DNA of 64,000 bases from positions 1-64,000 of the forward strand of contig JAEZFD010000058.1 in the NCBI GenBank assembly GCA_023417655.1, given 5' to 3'. This document shows, one piece after another, positions 32,553 to 40,232 of this stretch (positions are counted from its first letter, which is position 1; every line of letters begins with the position of its first letter). Source of the DNA: Planctomycetota bacterium. GTDB taxonomy: Bacteria; Planctomycetota; Planctomycetia; Planctomycetales; Planctomycetaceae. The position numbers were made by a program, and so were the translations under genes. Under the pieces are notes generated by a model. The model was not told the origin of the DNA. It saw nothing but the letters and a program-made list of their open reading frames with translations, and ran no database searches.

Positions 32553-32783
32553 ATGAAACCTGCACGAACTTCTCCTCAGAAACAAGGAATGTCATCACCT
32601 CGCACAGATGAAGAGATCATTGATGAAGCCATCGATGAATCCTTTCCAGCGAGCGACGCTCCCTCCCATACTCCGACAAACGGCTCAGGTGGGCAGGAAC
32701 TCCGGCCAGCAATTCCAGTGCAACAAGAAAGATCCAGCTCTTCAAGTCACGGTCAGCGACCGCGAAATCGAAAAGTGAGCTGA
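32553..32783 (+). CDS. Small acidic protein with DESFPASD motif
   Basis: Protein of 76 aa with a strong ribosome binding site (GGAGG before the ATG). Residues 19-40 are TDEEIIDEAIDESFPASDAP, a motif I recognise from short conserved hypothetical proteins in many bacteria (D/E-ESFPASDPP). The rest is Ser/Pro/Arg-rich and probably disordered. There is no signal peptide or membrane span. Function is unknown. Confidence 0.7.
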   Translation: MKPARTSPQKQGMSSPRTDEEIIDEAIDESFPASDAPSHTPTNGSGGQELRPAIPVQQERSSSSSHGQRPRNRKVS

Positions 32784-32856
32784 TCGGTCCAGAGTAGGAG
32801 CCCGAGATGCCTCGCCCAAAGGTGCGGGTAAATCTCGGATCCTCATAGAAAAGAAG

Positions 32857-32930
32857 CGCGCCTGGAGGGATTCGAACCCCCGACCGACGGATTAGAAATC
32901 CGTTGCTCTATCCTACTGAGCTACAGGCGC
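32857..32930 (-). tRNA. tRNA-Arg (anticodon TCT)
   Basis: Acceptor GCGCCTG/CAGGCGC, D-arm GCTCAGTAGGATAGAGC, anticodon stem ACGGA/TCCGT around TTTCTAA, and T-arm CGGGGGTTCGAATCCCT. The 3' CCA is not encoded. It lies about 240 bp left of the integrated element but is not its insertion site, because the element repeat matches tRNA-Val. Confidence 0.97.
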
Positions 32931-33172
32931 AACTTTGTTCTTGCTTTCGACTTACTTTTGGGTGAAGCCCACAGCGTTCACCAGCCGCCGCCTCGTGGCA
33001 GCTGTCGACGAGTGTTCCATTGGGCGCTCAAAGGGCGGAAGCCCAAGGAAGTCTAGCCGCTCCACCAAATCCCGCAAGCCGATATCCTGCGAGGGACGGA
33101 CGGGCCACAAAGCCTGGAGCCGATTCTGTCAGCAGGCACATCCCTGCTGTCATTCTCCAGCGGGGAGAAGAG

Positions 33173-33193
33173 AAAAATGGACGTTACAGGACT
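33173..33193 (+). repeat. attL core (21-bp direct repeat)
   Basis: This copy starts AAAAATGGACG and ends TTACAGGACT; it is identical over 21 bp to 47108-47128. The next bases (GGGAAT here, CGAACC at the other copy) differ, which defines the core edge. The left flank is host DNA that originally followed tRNA-Val. Confidence 0.9.
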
Positions 33194-33312
33194 GGGAATA
33201 CGTCCTGAAACACTGGGAATTTCTCCCTGAGTGCCTTCTGCACTCCACTTTGCACGCCACTGGTCAGGAATAGTCGGGATTCCGGTCGCTTCGGTCCTGA
33301 TCTGAGGGGGGT

Positions 33313-33446
33313 GTCACAAAAAGTGTCACAAAAATGTGACAGTCACGCGAAAGTCACGCCTTTCAAAAAAGTGCCTGACCCTCGCAGCAACTATCTCCGA
33401 AGGCCGATTCCCTCTTGGCGGAATCTTCTGTCACGAAATCCGTCAC
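33313..33446 (+). repeat. GTCAC box cluster near attL
   Basis: Boxes GTCAC occur at 33313, 33325, 33342, 33353, 33430 and 33442 and in reverse at 33336. Neighbouring boxes are spaced 11-17 bp apart, close to helical phasing, and two are part of a repeated GTGTCACAAAAA. The position 120-270 bp inside attL fits arm-type integrase or excisionase sites, but a repressor site is possible. Confidence 0.6.
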
Positions 33447-33454
33447 ATCTCCCC

Positions 33455-33957
33455 GTAGTTCAGAAGGGGAGGCGAGCGGTAAGCGGGAGGCATCCTTCGA
33501 AAAAATTCCCGGCATATGCACCTTTGTAGGAGGGGAGAGAATTCGGGATCGGATTGCTTCACGCCCCCAACCTCCGTCCATCAGTAGAGGGACCCAACTT
33601 TCGCTGAATCAGATCCCGGGTTCAGTCACGTTCGGATCGATTTCAAAAATCCGGGAAGATTTCCAAGCGGTTCAGGCCATTCCCGACTGGGACACTCAGC
33701 CCACTGTAGAGGGACACGACATTGCAGTAGATCAGACAAGGGGTTCACTCGTGCTCAGGACTATTTCGAAAATCTGCGGATTTTCTTCTCCTGAAATCGG
33801 CTGTGCCGATACATATCCGCCCCTTTGTAGAGACCTGAAGTTTTCTGCAAAGAGCGGGCGAGGTTTCGCAAGGTTCGTCCATATGCAGAGGGCATTCTGA
33901 ACCCTTGCCCAATAGTAGAGACGTATTCCGATGATTTCCCCCTTCTATAGAGGGATT
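33455..33957 (+). repeat. Degenerate tandem repeats of about 120 bp with GTAGAGGGA boxes
   Basis: Boxes similar to GTAGAGGGA start at 33526, 33584, 33706, 33827, 33885, 33915 and 33947; the gaps are 58, 122, 121, 58, 30 and 32 bp, all near multiples of 30. Blocks 33584-33705 and 33706-33826 align along much of their length, sharing TTTC-AAAAT and GGGTTCA segments. The run ends just before the AlpA-like gene at 33982. It has no supported coding frame. A control region or replication-related repeat is likely; it is not CRISPR-like because the units are diverged. Confidence 0.6.
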
Positions 33958-33981
33958 CAGTTTCACTCACGAAAGGTAACG

Positions 33982-34203
33982 ATGACAATCCAAACGATTT
34001 CCCCGACTCTCGACACTCTGGAGCTGTCCAAGCTGTTGAAATGCAGTGATCGGCACATTGCCAATCTCGACAAGGCTGGGAAGCTGCCAGCGCCTGTTCA
34101 CCTGGGGAATCTGAAACGGTGGGTTCGGTCTGATATCGACCTCTGGCTCTCGAAGGGATGCCCTGACCGCAAGGCGTTCGCGTCACTGAAGGCCAAGGCC
34201 TGA
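33982..34203 (+). CDS. AlpA/excisionase-like DNA-binding protein
   Basis: Protein of 73 aa from an ATG preceded by AAAGGT. It is a single winged helix-turn-helix of the MerR/AlpA type: LELSKLLKCSDRHIANLDKA (helices 1 and 2) followed by the wing-like LPAPVHLGNLKRW and DIDLWLSKG. Such proteins act as excisionases or as activators of integrase genes in integrative elements. It is the first gene inside attL, after the repeat boxes it may bind. Confidence 0.85.
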   Translation: MTIQTISPTLDTLELSKLLKCSDRHIANLDKAGKLPAPVHLGNLKRWVRSDIDLWLSKGCPDRKAFASLKAKA

Positions 34204-34251
34204 ATCTGATGCCAATCGACCCTTCACCCTCTTGCATCTCTGGATGAATCC

Positions 34252-34983
34252 ATGATCGCCACACCACAACTGACGGTTGCTCAACTGCGAACACGCGAAG
34301 CATGTGAGGAAGATACCCGCAACGGAATCGACTCCATCAAAACTCACATGAAGCGGGTCGGCCAAGCTCTGCAAGTCATCCGCGACGATCGACTCTATCT
34401 GTCGACTCACGGTTCATTCGAAGCTTATGTCGACGATGTGTGGAAGCTGAGCCGGGCGCGTGCCTATCAGTTGATCGGCCATGCGTCAGTCATTGCCAAC
34501 CTGAGCCGGTGCGAGATGCTGTCCACAATTGTAGACACTCTCCCAGAGGCCGCGACTCGGGAACTGTCTGGCCTTGGGCCTGAAGATCAATGTGAGGTTG
34601 TCCTGAAGGCCAGCAATAACGGAAAGGTCAAACCAACCGCACTCCGCATCGCCGAGACGGTCATAGAAACGCAGTCTCCCCAAGTCAGCACAAGTTCAGA
34701 TGCCTTGTGCGAATCTGAGCAAAGCTTGCTGGCTGAGTGTGAAGCGACGATCGGTCGTGGAATGCAGATGGAAGGTCAGGCGAGAAGAACAATTCAGGAG
34801 GACCAGCCTGACCCGTTCAAGCAAATGATTCAACGCCGATTGCAGGAGGAAAACCCTCTTCAGGTTGCCAACGACGCCATGGAGCTTTTGCGGGGCATTT
34901 CCCGCAACCATCCGCTGCGAGACAGTGCATGGATGGCTGTTCGAAGGTTTATTGACGCCAACATAGAAAGTTCAGTTTCATGA
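34252..34983 (+). CDS. Phage/plasmid-type DNA-binding protein (THGSFEAYVDDVW motif)
   Basis: Protein of 243 aa. Residues 25-90 match a domain common in phages and integrative elements: GQALQVIRDDRLYLSTHGSF and EAYVDDVWKLSRARAYQLIG, where the SRARAYQLI part resembles a recognition helix. The remainder is largely helical and acidic. No catalytic motif is visible. It is placed between the AlpA-like gene and the DUF3987-like gene, which suggests a role in regulation or replication of the element. I cannot assign a specific family name with confidence. Confidence 0.65.
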   Translation: MIATPQLTVAQLRTREACEEDTRNGIDSIKTHMKRVGQALQVIRDDRLYLSTHGSFEAYVDDVWKLSRARAYQLIGHASVIANLSRCEMLSTIVDTLPEAATRELSGLGPEDQCEVVLKASNNGKVKPTALRIAETVIETQSPQVSTSSDALCESEQSLLAECEATIGRGMQMEGQARRTIQEDQPDPFKQMIQRRLQEENPLQVANDAMELLRGISRNHPLRDSAWMAVRRFIDANIESSVS

Positions 34984-35052
34984 CTGGCCGCTTTCGTGCT
35001 TTTCCCGGTCAGTGACTCTTGGACAAAAACAGCCGGGTTGATCTCCGGTTGG

Positions 35053-35086
35053 CCCATGCGGTCAGCAGTCCGCCGCATGGGTTTTT
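35053..35086 (+). terminator. Intrinsic terminator
   Basis: CCCATGCGG (35053-35061) and CCGCATGGG (35073-35081) form a perfect 9-bp stem followed by TTTTT. It lies 47 nt before the next start codon and about 70 bp after the previous stop. Confidence 0.85.
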
Positions 35087-35128
35087 CACACACTCTTCGG
35101 ACTGGTGTAATTGGAGCGACAGGACGCG

Positions 35129-36574
35129 ATGACATTCGACCCAGAGGACAGATTCAGTCAGCCTCCAATTTCCGGAATCGTGCGATGCCTGCAATGGGAA
35201 TTCAATCGCGGTCGAACCCCTGAACAACTCAGGGAAAGTGCGATTCTTAAGATTTCGGCACTGGGGGCTTCCAGTGGGATCTCCCATTCTGACGCTGATG
35301 AAATGGTTGCCCGGATCTCCGGAACGCGAACGGCCTTCGACTACAAAGCCGAGTTGCCGGATTTCTTGATTCCCAAGAAGGGCGAAGATTTCATTGGTAA
35401 TTACATCGACCATGGACTCAAGGTCGCGAAACGACCGGTTGCACCGTTCTATCTGGGCGGTGGCCTGGCTTTGGTCTCCGCCCTCATTGGAAGGCGAGTG
35501 CGAACGGAAACGGACGGTCGCCCCAACATCATGATTATCTGCAGTGGCTTTTCCGGGAGCGGAAAGGATGGCCCACGCCAGCTAAACAAGCGACTGGCTC
35601 ACTCCAGCGGCGCTGATGATCGATTGGCCCCAGAAAGCATCTTCTCAGGGTCTGGAATTGTCTCGGCTCTCAGTGCGAAGCTGTCCGCTCTGTTTCAGTT
35701 CGATGAAATCGGACGACTGTTGCGGGCAAACAGCGGAAAAGGTGCCGATCCTCACGGGCAGGGGATCAAAACGAAGCTGCTGACGCTGTATTCGTCTTCC
35801 GGAACCATCTACCAGCCGGACGGCTACGTTGATGAGAAGCGGAATATTGTTTTGAACCAACCGAACTGCGTGCTGTATGGGTCTACTGTCCCTGAGTCGC
35901 TTTTCGAAGGCCTGACCAAAGAGGGAATGTCGGATGGGTTCATTTCTCGATTACTGATTATTGAATCAAAGGAGATTCCGGCGATGCAGTTCGCGCCCGT
36001 CTTGGAACTGCCGAAGAGCTGCATTGATTTTGCGTCCGCCTGGAACTCTTGGGCAGGACATGGCGAGATCCCACAAGCCTGGGAGTCAATGGAGCCAACG
36101 ATTATTCCGTTCAGCGACTCAGCCCGCGAGCTGATCAAGGACTATTACCGAGAGTGCGATCTGAAAGCAGGAAAGAAGGACGAGGACGACGGATCGTCCC
36201 TCTGGAGGCGGGCAGCCGAAAAGGCCGAGAAGCTGGCCCTCATTCGGTCCTGTTCCCATCACATGCCATCGGAGCGATTCGCCATCGAAGAAGCTCACAT
36301 GCAATGGGGAATTGATCTCACCTCCTGGCTGACACAGAAACTCCTGGTAACCGCTGGCGACTGGATTGCCGAGAACTCGCAAGAGGCATTGGTCAACAAA
36401 GTCTACCGTGTCGTTCAGGCAGCAGGACGCAAGGGGATCATCAAACGGAACCTCACCCGGAAGACGCAGTTCATCAGGGAACGCGATCGGCACGAAATCT
36501 TAACGACACTCATTGAGAGTGGGCGAGTGACCGCCACGAAATCGGGCGAGTCGATCACCTACACGGCAGCCTGA
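35129..36574 (+). CDS. DUF3987-like replication ATPase
   Basis: Protein of 481 aa. An ATPase core shows a Walker A-type loop G-F-S-G-S-G-K-D (residues 140-147) and a Walker B-like FQFDEIG (190-195). Flanking blocks (LPDFLIPKKGEDFIGNYIDH, PNCVLYGSTVPESLFEGL, DGFISRLLIIESKE) fit DUF3987-type proteins found in phages and integrative elements, thought to act in replication with primase functions. The C-terminus has a winged-helix-like segment (AGRKGIIKRNLTRKTQFI). An AGGA precedes the ATG closely. The TTGACACC array lies directly after the stop codon, which supports a replication role by position. Confidence 0.75.
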   Translation: MTFDPEDRFSQPPISGIVRCLQWEFNRGRTPEQLRESAILKISALGASSGISHSDADEMVARISGTRTAFDYKAELPDFLIPKKGEDFIGNYIDHGLKVAKRPVAPFYLGGGLALVSALIGRRVRTETDGRPNIMIICSGFSGSGKDGPRQLNKRLAHSSGADDRLAPESIFSGSGIVSALSAKLSALFQFDEIGRLLRANSGKGADPHGQGIKTKLLTLYSSSGTIYQPDGYVDEKRNIVLNQPNCVLYGSTVPESLFEGLTKEGMSDGFISRLLIIESKEIPAMQFAPVLELPKSCIDFASAWNSWAGHGEIPQAWESMEPTIIPFSDSARELIKDYYRECDLKAGKKDEDDGSSLWRRAAEKAEKLALIRSCSHHMPSERFAIEEAHMQWGIDLTSWLTQKLLVTAGDWIAENSQEALVNKVYRVVQAAGRKGIIKRNLTRKTQFIRERDRHEILTTLIESGRVTATKSGESITYTAA

Positions 36575-36589
36575 CCGCTGACGTCAAAT

Positions 36590-36866
36590 GGTGTCAACTT
36601 TCAGGCTTTGACACCCTGACCGCCCGCAAGGTTTTACAGCACAAGGAATTGCATCTCGGTTGTCGCTGGTGTCAAGGATTCAACGCCAGCATAGGGATAA
36701 ATCTTTAGAGCGGTGGCGAATAGGGAATAGCAACAGGAATCACAAAGGAGTTTGACACCTTGACACCCTACAGACACCGTTTCTTAGTTCTTTTCTGAAA
36801 AACAACTTACGTTCATTGGCGGTGTCAAAAGGCTAGACCTTGACACCAGATTGACGCCTTGACGCC
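36590..36866 (+). repeat. TTGACACC box array (candidate iterons or operators)
   Basis: Nine copies of TTGACRCC lie in 277 bp of non-coding DNA: forward at 36608, 36752, 36760, 36840, 36851 and 36859, reverse (GGTGTCAA) at 36590, 36668 and 36821. Two inverted pairs with almost the same spacing (36590/36608 and 36821/36840) flank the array. The region is also relatively AT-rich around 36780-36820. It follows the ATPase gene directly. An origin of replication or a multi-site operator are both plausible. Confidence 0.7.
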
Positions 36867-36880
36867 ACAGGAGCTTAGCC

Positions 36881-37075
36881 ATGATCAGCCGCACTGTTTC
36901 AGGATCTCGCGAGAATGTGGACGGTCACAGCCTGCAGGTTCGATCGAAGCGGGCAAATGTCGTTGTTGCCGTCCTGATTGGTGATGCTGCTTTCGAGCAG
37001 ATGTTTCGAATGATCGGATGTCGGAATCCCATCGAGCCCTCCCCGATCCACTCAATTCCCATGAAGAAAGGCTGA
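36881..37075 (+). CDS. Hypothetical protein of the element
   Basis: Protein of 64 aa, supported by CAGGAG 7 nt before the ATG and by tight spacing to the next gene (4 bp). It is mixed in composition with a small hydrophobic patch (ANVVVAVLIGDAA). No domain recognised. Confidence 0.5.
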   Translation: MISRTVSGSRENVDGHSLQVRSKRANVVVAVLIGDAAFEQMFRMIGCRNPIEPSPIHSIPMKKG

Positions 37076-37079
37076 ACCC

Positions 37080-37301
37080 ATGGCAAGTTTCGTCACGCTG
37101 AGATGCACCAACGGAAAGGAACTGACGCTGAATGTTTCACTCATCGAATGGTGGCGTCCTGTTCGCACAGGCATCAACTCTCATCCTCACACGGATGTCG
37201 CCTACAAGGGCGGTATGGCAACGGTGGCGATGACCTCAGCCGAGTTTGCTGATCTGATCAGGCAGGCCCATGCGGATGTGGTGACCGTCGAGCAGGCCTG
37301 A
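37080..37301 (+). CDS. Hypothetical protein of the element
   Basis: Protein of 73 aa (starting MASFVTLRCTNGKELTLNVS) with AAAGG 8 nt before the ATG. It looks like a small beta-rich protein and resembles short phage proteins that carry a sequence such as NGKELTLNVSLIEW; no function can be given. It follows the previous small gene closely and probably shares its transcript. Confidence 0.6.
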   Translation: MASFVTLRCTNGKELTLNVSLIEWWRPVRTGINSHPHTDVAYKGGMATVAMTSAEFADLIRQAHADVVTVEQA

Positions 37302-37775
37302 TGTCCTTCCGGGGAATCGTAGGTACTACTTTTACCCTGATTCCCTCCCCCTAGCCGCTGGAGGTACCGGGGTCGTAGGTAGTTACATGCAACATTTCCT
37401 AAGACGCTCTCAGAGGCCCGCTGACGCGATGGCAGGCGGGAAGGTCTGAAGAGTCGGCCAAGCCTGTTGCAGGCTGACTCGGGCGAGATGTGAAAGTCGT
37501 GGGGAGTCCCACGGATAATGTTTCTGGACTGTTTTTGAAAGGGATTGCATGGTTCGAAAGTTTCGAGGCGAGCGCCGGGTTCAGGCGCTGGGCTCCCGGG
37601 CTGCAGGCCGGGGGATGCGGCACGCGGGAGCAGATCGGCCAAGCCCTGGCCGTCCGTCTTCTCGCCAGCAGGGGCGTTCAACTGCCGTCCTGCATCGTAG
37701 CGGCCAGCGTGCCGCCTGATTTGCTCTGACTCTTGCGGGCTCTCCTGTCACGCTGACAGAGAGCGGCTTTTCTGT
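37302..37775 (+). other. Poorly resolved region before the protease gene
   Basis: About 470 bp without a confident gene. A basic frame of 56 codons starts at 37549 with AAAGGG 5 nt upstream and ends at 37719; another frame overlaps it, and I cannot tell whether either is real. The sequence TCGTAGGTA occurs twice near 37317 and 37370. A hairpin GCTCT-C-CTGTCA/TGACAG-AGAGC (37739-37764) closes the region. Confidence 0.4.
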
Positions 37776-37825
37776 CCATCTGGTGGCCTACGGTCTGCGC
37801 TGACTTCGCCAGATGGGACTTTTCA
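37776..37825 (+). terminator. Terminator-like hairpin before the protease gene
   Basis: CCATCTGG (37776-37783) and CCAGATGG (37809-37816) pair, followed by GACTTTTC. The stem ends 31 nt before the ATG at 37848, matching the spacing seen at other genes of the element. Confidence 0.55.
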
Positions 37826-37847
37826 AGCTCCTGAATTAAGGGTTCTG

Positions 37848-38582
37848 ATGTTTTCAATTCGTGCGGAAGTGGGTGCGGGGTCTGTCCCGACGCTCTACAT
37901 CATGGACGCCATCGGGCGATCCGAAATGGGAGGCGGGGGAATCACAATCTCAGACGTTCAGAGCTTCCTGGATCAGCATCGGGGAGCCCCGGTGATCCGG
38001 GTGTCAATTAGCTCGACCGGCGGGGACGCCTGGACGGGCTTGGCGATCTACGAAGCCCTGATGCGGTTCCCCGGTGAGGTGCATGTCTTCGCTAGTGGGA
38101 TCGTCGCGTCTGCGGCTTCCATCGTCTTCCTTGCGGGCTCAAAGCGGGAGCTGGCCGAGAACACCCAGTTGATGATTCATCAGGCCAGCATGGAGGTTTC
38201 CGGGGGCGAGAGCGAGCTGCAACGGGCAGGCCGCACGCTCACCCAGATCAACCGCAGCATGGAGAGCATCATTAGCCAGCGAACCGGCCAGCCGGTCGAG
38301 ATCGTCCGGGCGTGGCTCGCTGAAGAAAAGTGGTTTGACTCCCGGGACGCTAAGTCTCTCGGCTTCGCGACGCATGTTTCCGATTCAGTTTCAGCAACGG
38401 CCAGCCTGGATCTTTCCCGCTTCAAGAATTTGCCGCTGGCCCTGAAGCAGCAGCGGGACCGGAACTTCGCCAAGGCGATGGCACCGAAGCCGAAGCTCTC
38501 ACCCGAAGCGATGGTCAAGAAGTACGGCCCGCCGAAGACGCTGACCGATGTCGTGGCGATCGCTCATGGCCGCAAGGCCTGA
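37848..38582 (+). CDS. ClpP-like serine protease (head-maturation-protease type)
   Basis: Protein of 244 aa of the S14 (ClpP/SppA-like) fold. The block ISSTGGDAWTGLAIYEALMR is the typical oxyanion-side segment; the nucleophile is likely Ser88 in GIVASAAS, and His111 lies in MIHQAS. At the usual Asp position before WF, Glu160 appears in AEEKWFDSRDAKSLGF, so the third catalytic residue may differ. In tailed phages such proteins process the capsid protein during head maturation. A basic tail of about 60 residues follows. No capsid gene is found next to it, so its target is unclear. Confidence 0.85.
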   Translation: MFSIRAEVGAGSVPTLYIMDAIGRSEMGGGGITISDVQSFLDQHRGAPVIRVSISSTGGDAWTGLAIYEALMRFPGEVHVFASGIVASAASIVFLAGSKRELAENTQLMIHQASMEVSGGESELQRAGRTLTQINRSMESIISQRTGQPVEIVRAWLAEEKWFDSRDAKSLGFATHVSDSVSATASLDLSRFKNLPLALKQQRDRNFAKAMAPKPKLSPEAMVKKYGPPKTLTDVVAIAHGRKA

Positions 38583-38612
38583 TTCTCTCTGGTTGCTGGC
38601 TCTCTCACTGCT

Positions 38613-38646
38613 TCCCCTGATTCAACGTCGAGTCAGGGGACTCTCT
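38613..38646 (+). terminator. Hairpin with CTCTCTT tract
   Basis: TCCCCTGA (38613-38620) and TCAGGGGA (38633-38640) form an 8-bp stem followed by a CT-rich tract. It ends 32 nt before the start codon at 38673. Confidence 0.55.
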
Positions 38647-38672
38647 TAATCCCTACTGAAGGACTGAATTTT

Positions 38673-39251
38673 ATGCTGACAGAGTGGTCCCCTTTAGACC
38701 CTTTTACCTGCGACGATTACGACACCCCGACGCTGAAGAAGCAGCGGGATGCCCTTAATCAGGAGATTAACGAGATCCTGGCTGAGCGCCAGCGGATCGA
38801 CACTGCAATGGCCGAACTGGAAAACACTCCCGTCGAAAACCTGTCCGTCGAACAGATCAATGCAGGCAGGACCGCAAAAGAAGACCGGTTTCGTCTTCTC
38901 CAGCGTGAATTGCGGCTTCGTAATGAGCAGTTGCCGAACTACTGCCGGGCTGACAATCAGGCCGCGTCCGCCGCTTGGGACAAGCACGAGGCGAAAATCC
39001 CCGACATCAAGGCCGGCATCATCAAAGATCTGGAGAAGATGGGCTATCTCCCTTTCGAGGAGAACAGCCGACTGCCGGGGCAATGGACGCCCGAAATGCT
39101 CTCACGACATCCAAAGATGGTTGCCGCTCAGGAACGCAGTAAGCACCTGAACGCGAATGCGACCAACTACAGCGGTGTCCATCTCAACAGGGAACGTGTC
39201 GAGAAGCTGACAGCGTCGCTTACAAGTGCTCGCAACCAACTGGTCACATAG
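38673..39251 (+). CDS. Hypothetical coiled-coil protein of the element
   Basis: Protein of 192 aa with GAAGGA upstream of the ATG. The first 90 residues are strongly helical and charged (KKQRDALNQEINEILAERQR), consistent with a coiled coil. The remainder has no recognised domain. Its position between the protease and tail-chaperone-like genes would fit a scaffold or minor structural protein in a phage, but this is only a positional guess. No signal peptide or membrane span. Confidence 0.6.
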   Translation: MLTEWSPLDPFTCDDYDTPTLKKQRDALNQEINEILAERQRIDTAMAELENTPVENLSVEQINAGRTAKEDRFRLLQRELRLRNEQLPNYCRADNQAASAAWDKHEAKIPDIKAGIIKDLEKMGYLPFEENSRLPGQWTPEMLSRHPKMVAAQERSKHLNANATNYSGVHLNRERVEKLTASLTSARNQLVT

Positions 39252-39273
39252 TCGCGAGACCGCTTTTCCCTGT

Positions 39274-39307
39274 CCCCCGGTCCGGCTTCGGGCTGGGGGC
39301 TCTCTTC
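39274..39307 (+). terminator. Hairpin with CTCTCTT tract
   Basis: A GC-rich stem of about 10 bp (39274-39283 with 39290-39299, two G-T pairs) around GGCTTC, followed by CTCTCTT. It ends 42 nt before the start codon at 39342. Confidence 0.5.
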
Positions 39308-39341
39308 CTGCTCTGTCCTCTTTCTCAAAGGCTCTTGGCAC

Positions 39342-39692
39342 ATGCCCACATTCAAAGACGCGAACGGCGTGGAACGCATGCTGGAACTCAACCCGCTGAA
39401 CGTCAAACAGATCAATGAGAAGTTCAATATCGATCTTCTCGACATGGTGAACGGGGATCTGTCGGCCCGGCTGTCTGAGAACATCCCGGCACTGATGAAC
39501 ATCATCGGGGATCTGGCTTTCCCGGGCGTGGACGAACGCGAAGCCGCTCAGGCCCTGGCTGACGAAACGGTCATGGAGAACGCGACAAAGGCGTTTCTGA
39601 AAGCGATCGTCGGCTATCTCCCGGATTCGACCTTGCTGGCTCTCTGCGATGACGAAACGGCAGTGGAAGAGCTGGTCCAGATCGTTTCATAG
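39342..39692 (+). CDS. Tail-assembly-chaperone-like protein 1
   Basis: Protein of 116 aa (MPTFKDANGVERMLELNPLN at the start), acidic and helical. It shares its beginning and layout with the next gene (MPTFKDANG and NVKQINEKFNIDLLDM versus MPSFRDRNG and TIDQINRALNVNILEL), so the two are paralogs. Two small proteins directly before a tape measure gene are the usual place for tail assembly chaperones. The family call rests on position and size, not on a known motif. Confidence 0.6.
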   Translation: MPTFKDANGVERMLELNPLNVKQINEKFNIDLLDMVNGDLSARLSENIPALMNIIGDLAFPGVDEREAAQALADETVMENATKAFLKAIVGYLPDSTLLALCDDETAVEELVQIVS

Positions 39693-39715
39693 CAGTTCGA
39701 GCTGCTGACACTCTC

Positions 39716-39752
39716 CAGCGTGCGGGATTGGCCTGCACGCTGTTCCTTTCTT
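39716..39752 (+). terminator. Hairpin with TTCCTTTCTT tract
   Basis: CAGCGTGC (39716-39723) and GCACGCTG (39735-39742) form a perfect 8-bp stem followed by a pyrimidine tract. It ends 31 nt before the start codon at 39774. Confidence 0.6.
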
Positions 39753-39773
39753 CCCCACTCTGGAACTTCCCTG

Positions 39774-40232
39774 ATGCCCTCATTTCGCGACCGAAACGGC
39801 AACACCCATTTCCCTGAAGTCCTGATCTGCACGATCGACCAGATCAATCGAGCCCTGAACGTCAACATTCTGGAACTCGATGAGTTAGCAAGGCTCTCAC
39901 AAAGCCCGCTCCAGCAATGCGAACTGCTCTGGATTGCGTCCGGCCAGCAGGGAACCTTAGAGGCCTTCACTGAGTCCATGACGCTGGAGACCATCGAACA
40001 GGGCATGGACGCTTTTATTCTCGCGTTCTGCGACTTCCTTCCCGCTCGCCAGTCGATCCCACTTCAGGCCGCACACGAGCGGGCAAAGCTGTTGAGAGCC
40101 AAGCTGACCGCAACCGCTGCTGAGATCCTGAAGCAGTCCGGGCCGGTCGAACCGGAACCGTCTTCCCTGTTGCAGCGATTGTTGGCCTGGTGTTCGAACC
40201 TCTGGCGAACCCTGACCGCGTCACCCGCCTGA
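39774..40232 (+). CDS. Tail-assembly-chaperone-like protein 2
   Basis: Protein of 152 aa, paralog of the preceding gene over the first 100 residues and longer by a C-terminal extension (PEPSSLLQRLLAWCSNLWRT). The start is the internal ATG at 39774, where GGAAC precedes and the match to the paralog begins; the frame is open slightly further. It sits directly before the tape measure gene. A chaperone that keeps the tape measure soluble during tail assembly is the best positional hypothesis. No ribosomal frameshift between the two is needed, unlike lambda G and GT. Confidence 0.6.
   Translation: MPSFRDRNGNTHFPEVLICTIDQINRALNVNILELDELARLSQSPLQQCELLWIASGQQGTLEAFTESMTLETIEQGMDAFILAFCDFLPARQSIPLQAAHERAKLLRAKLTATAAEILKQSGPVEPEPSSLLQRLLAWCSNLWRTLTASPA

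Noticed and set aside
32857..32930. tRNA-Arg as integration site of the element
   Set aside because: The 21-bp direct repeat matches the 3' end of tRNA-Val at 47113-47186, and no repeat of the tRNA-Arg end was found.
33020..33208. Short frame ending KNGRYRTGNTS at the left end
   Set aside because: Its end is the att core plus the left arm read in the integrase frame; it is the other half of the attP junction, not a gene.
33526..33950. CRISPR array
   Set aside because: The repeated boxes are short and diverged, block lengths vary and no cas genes are near.
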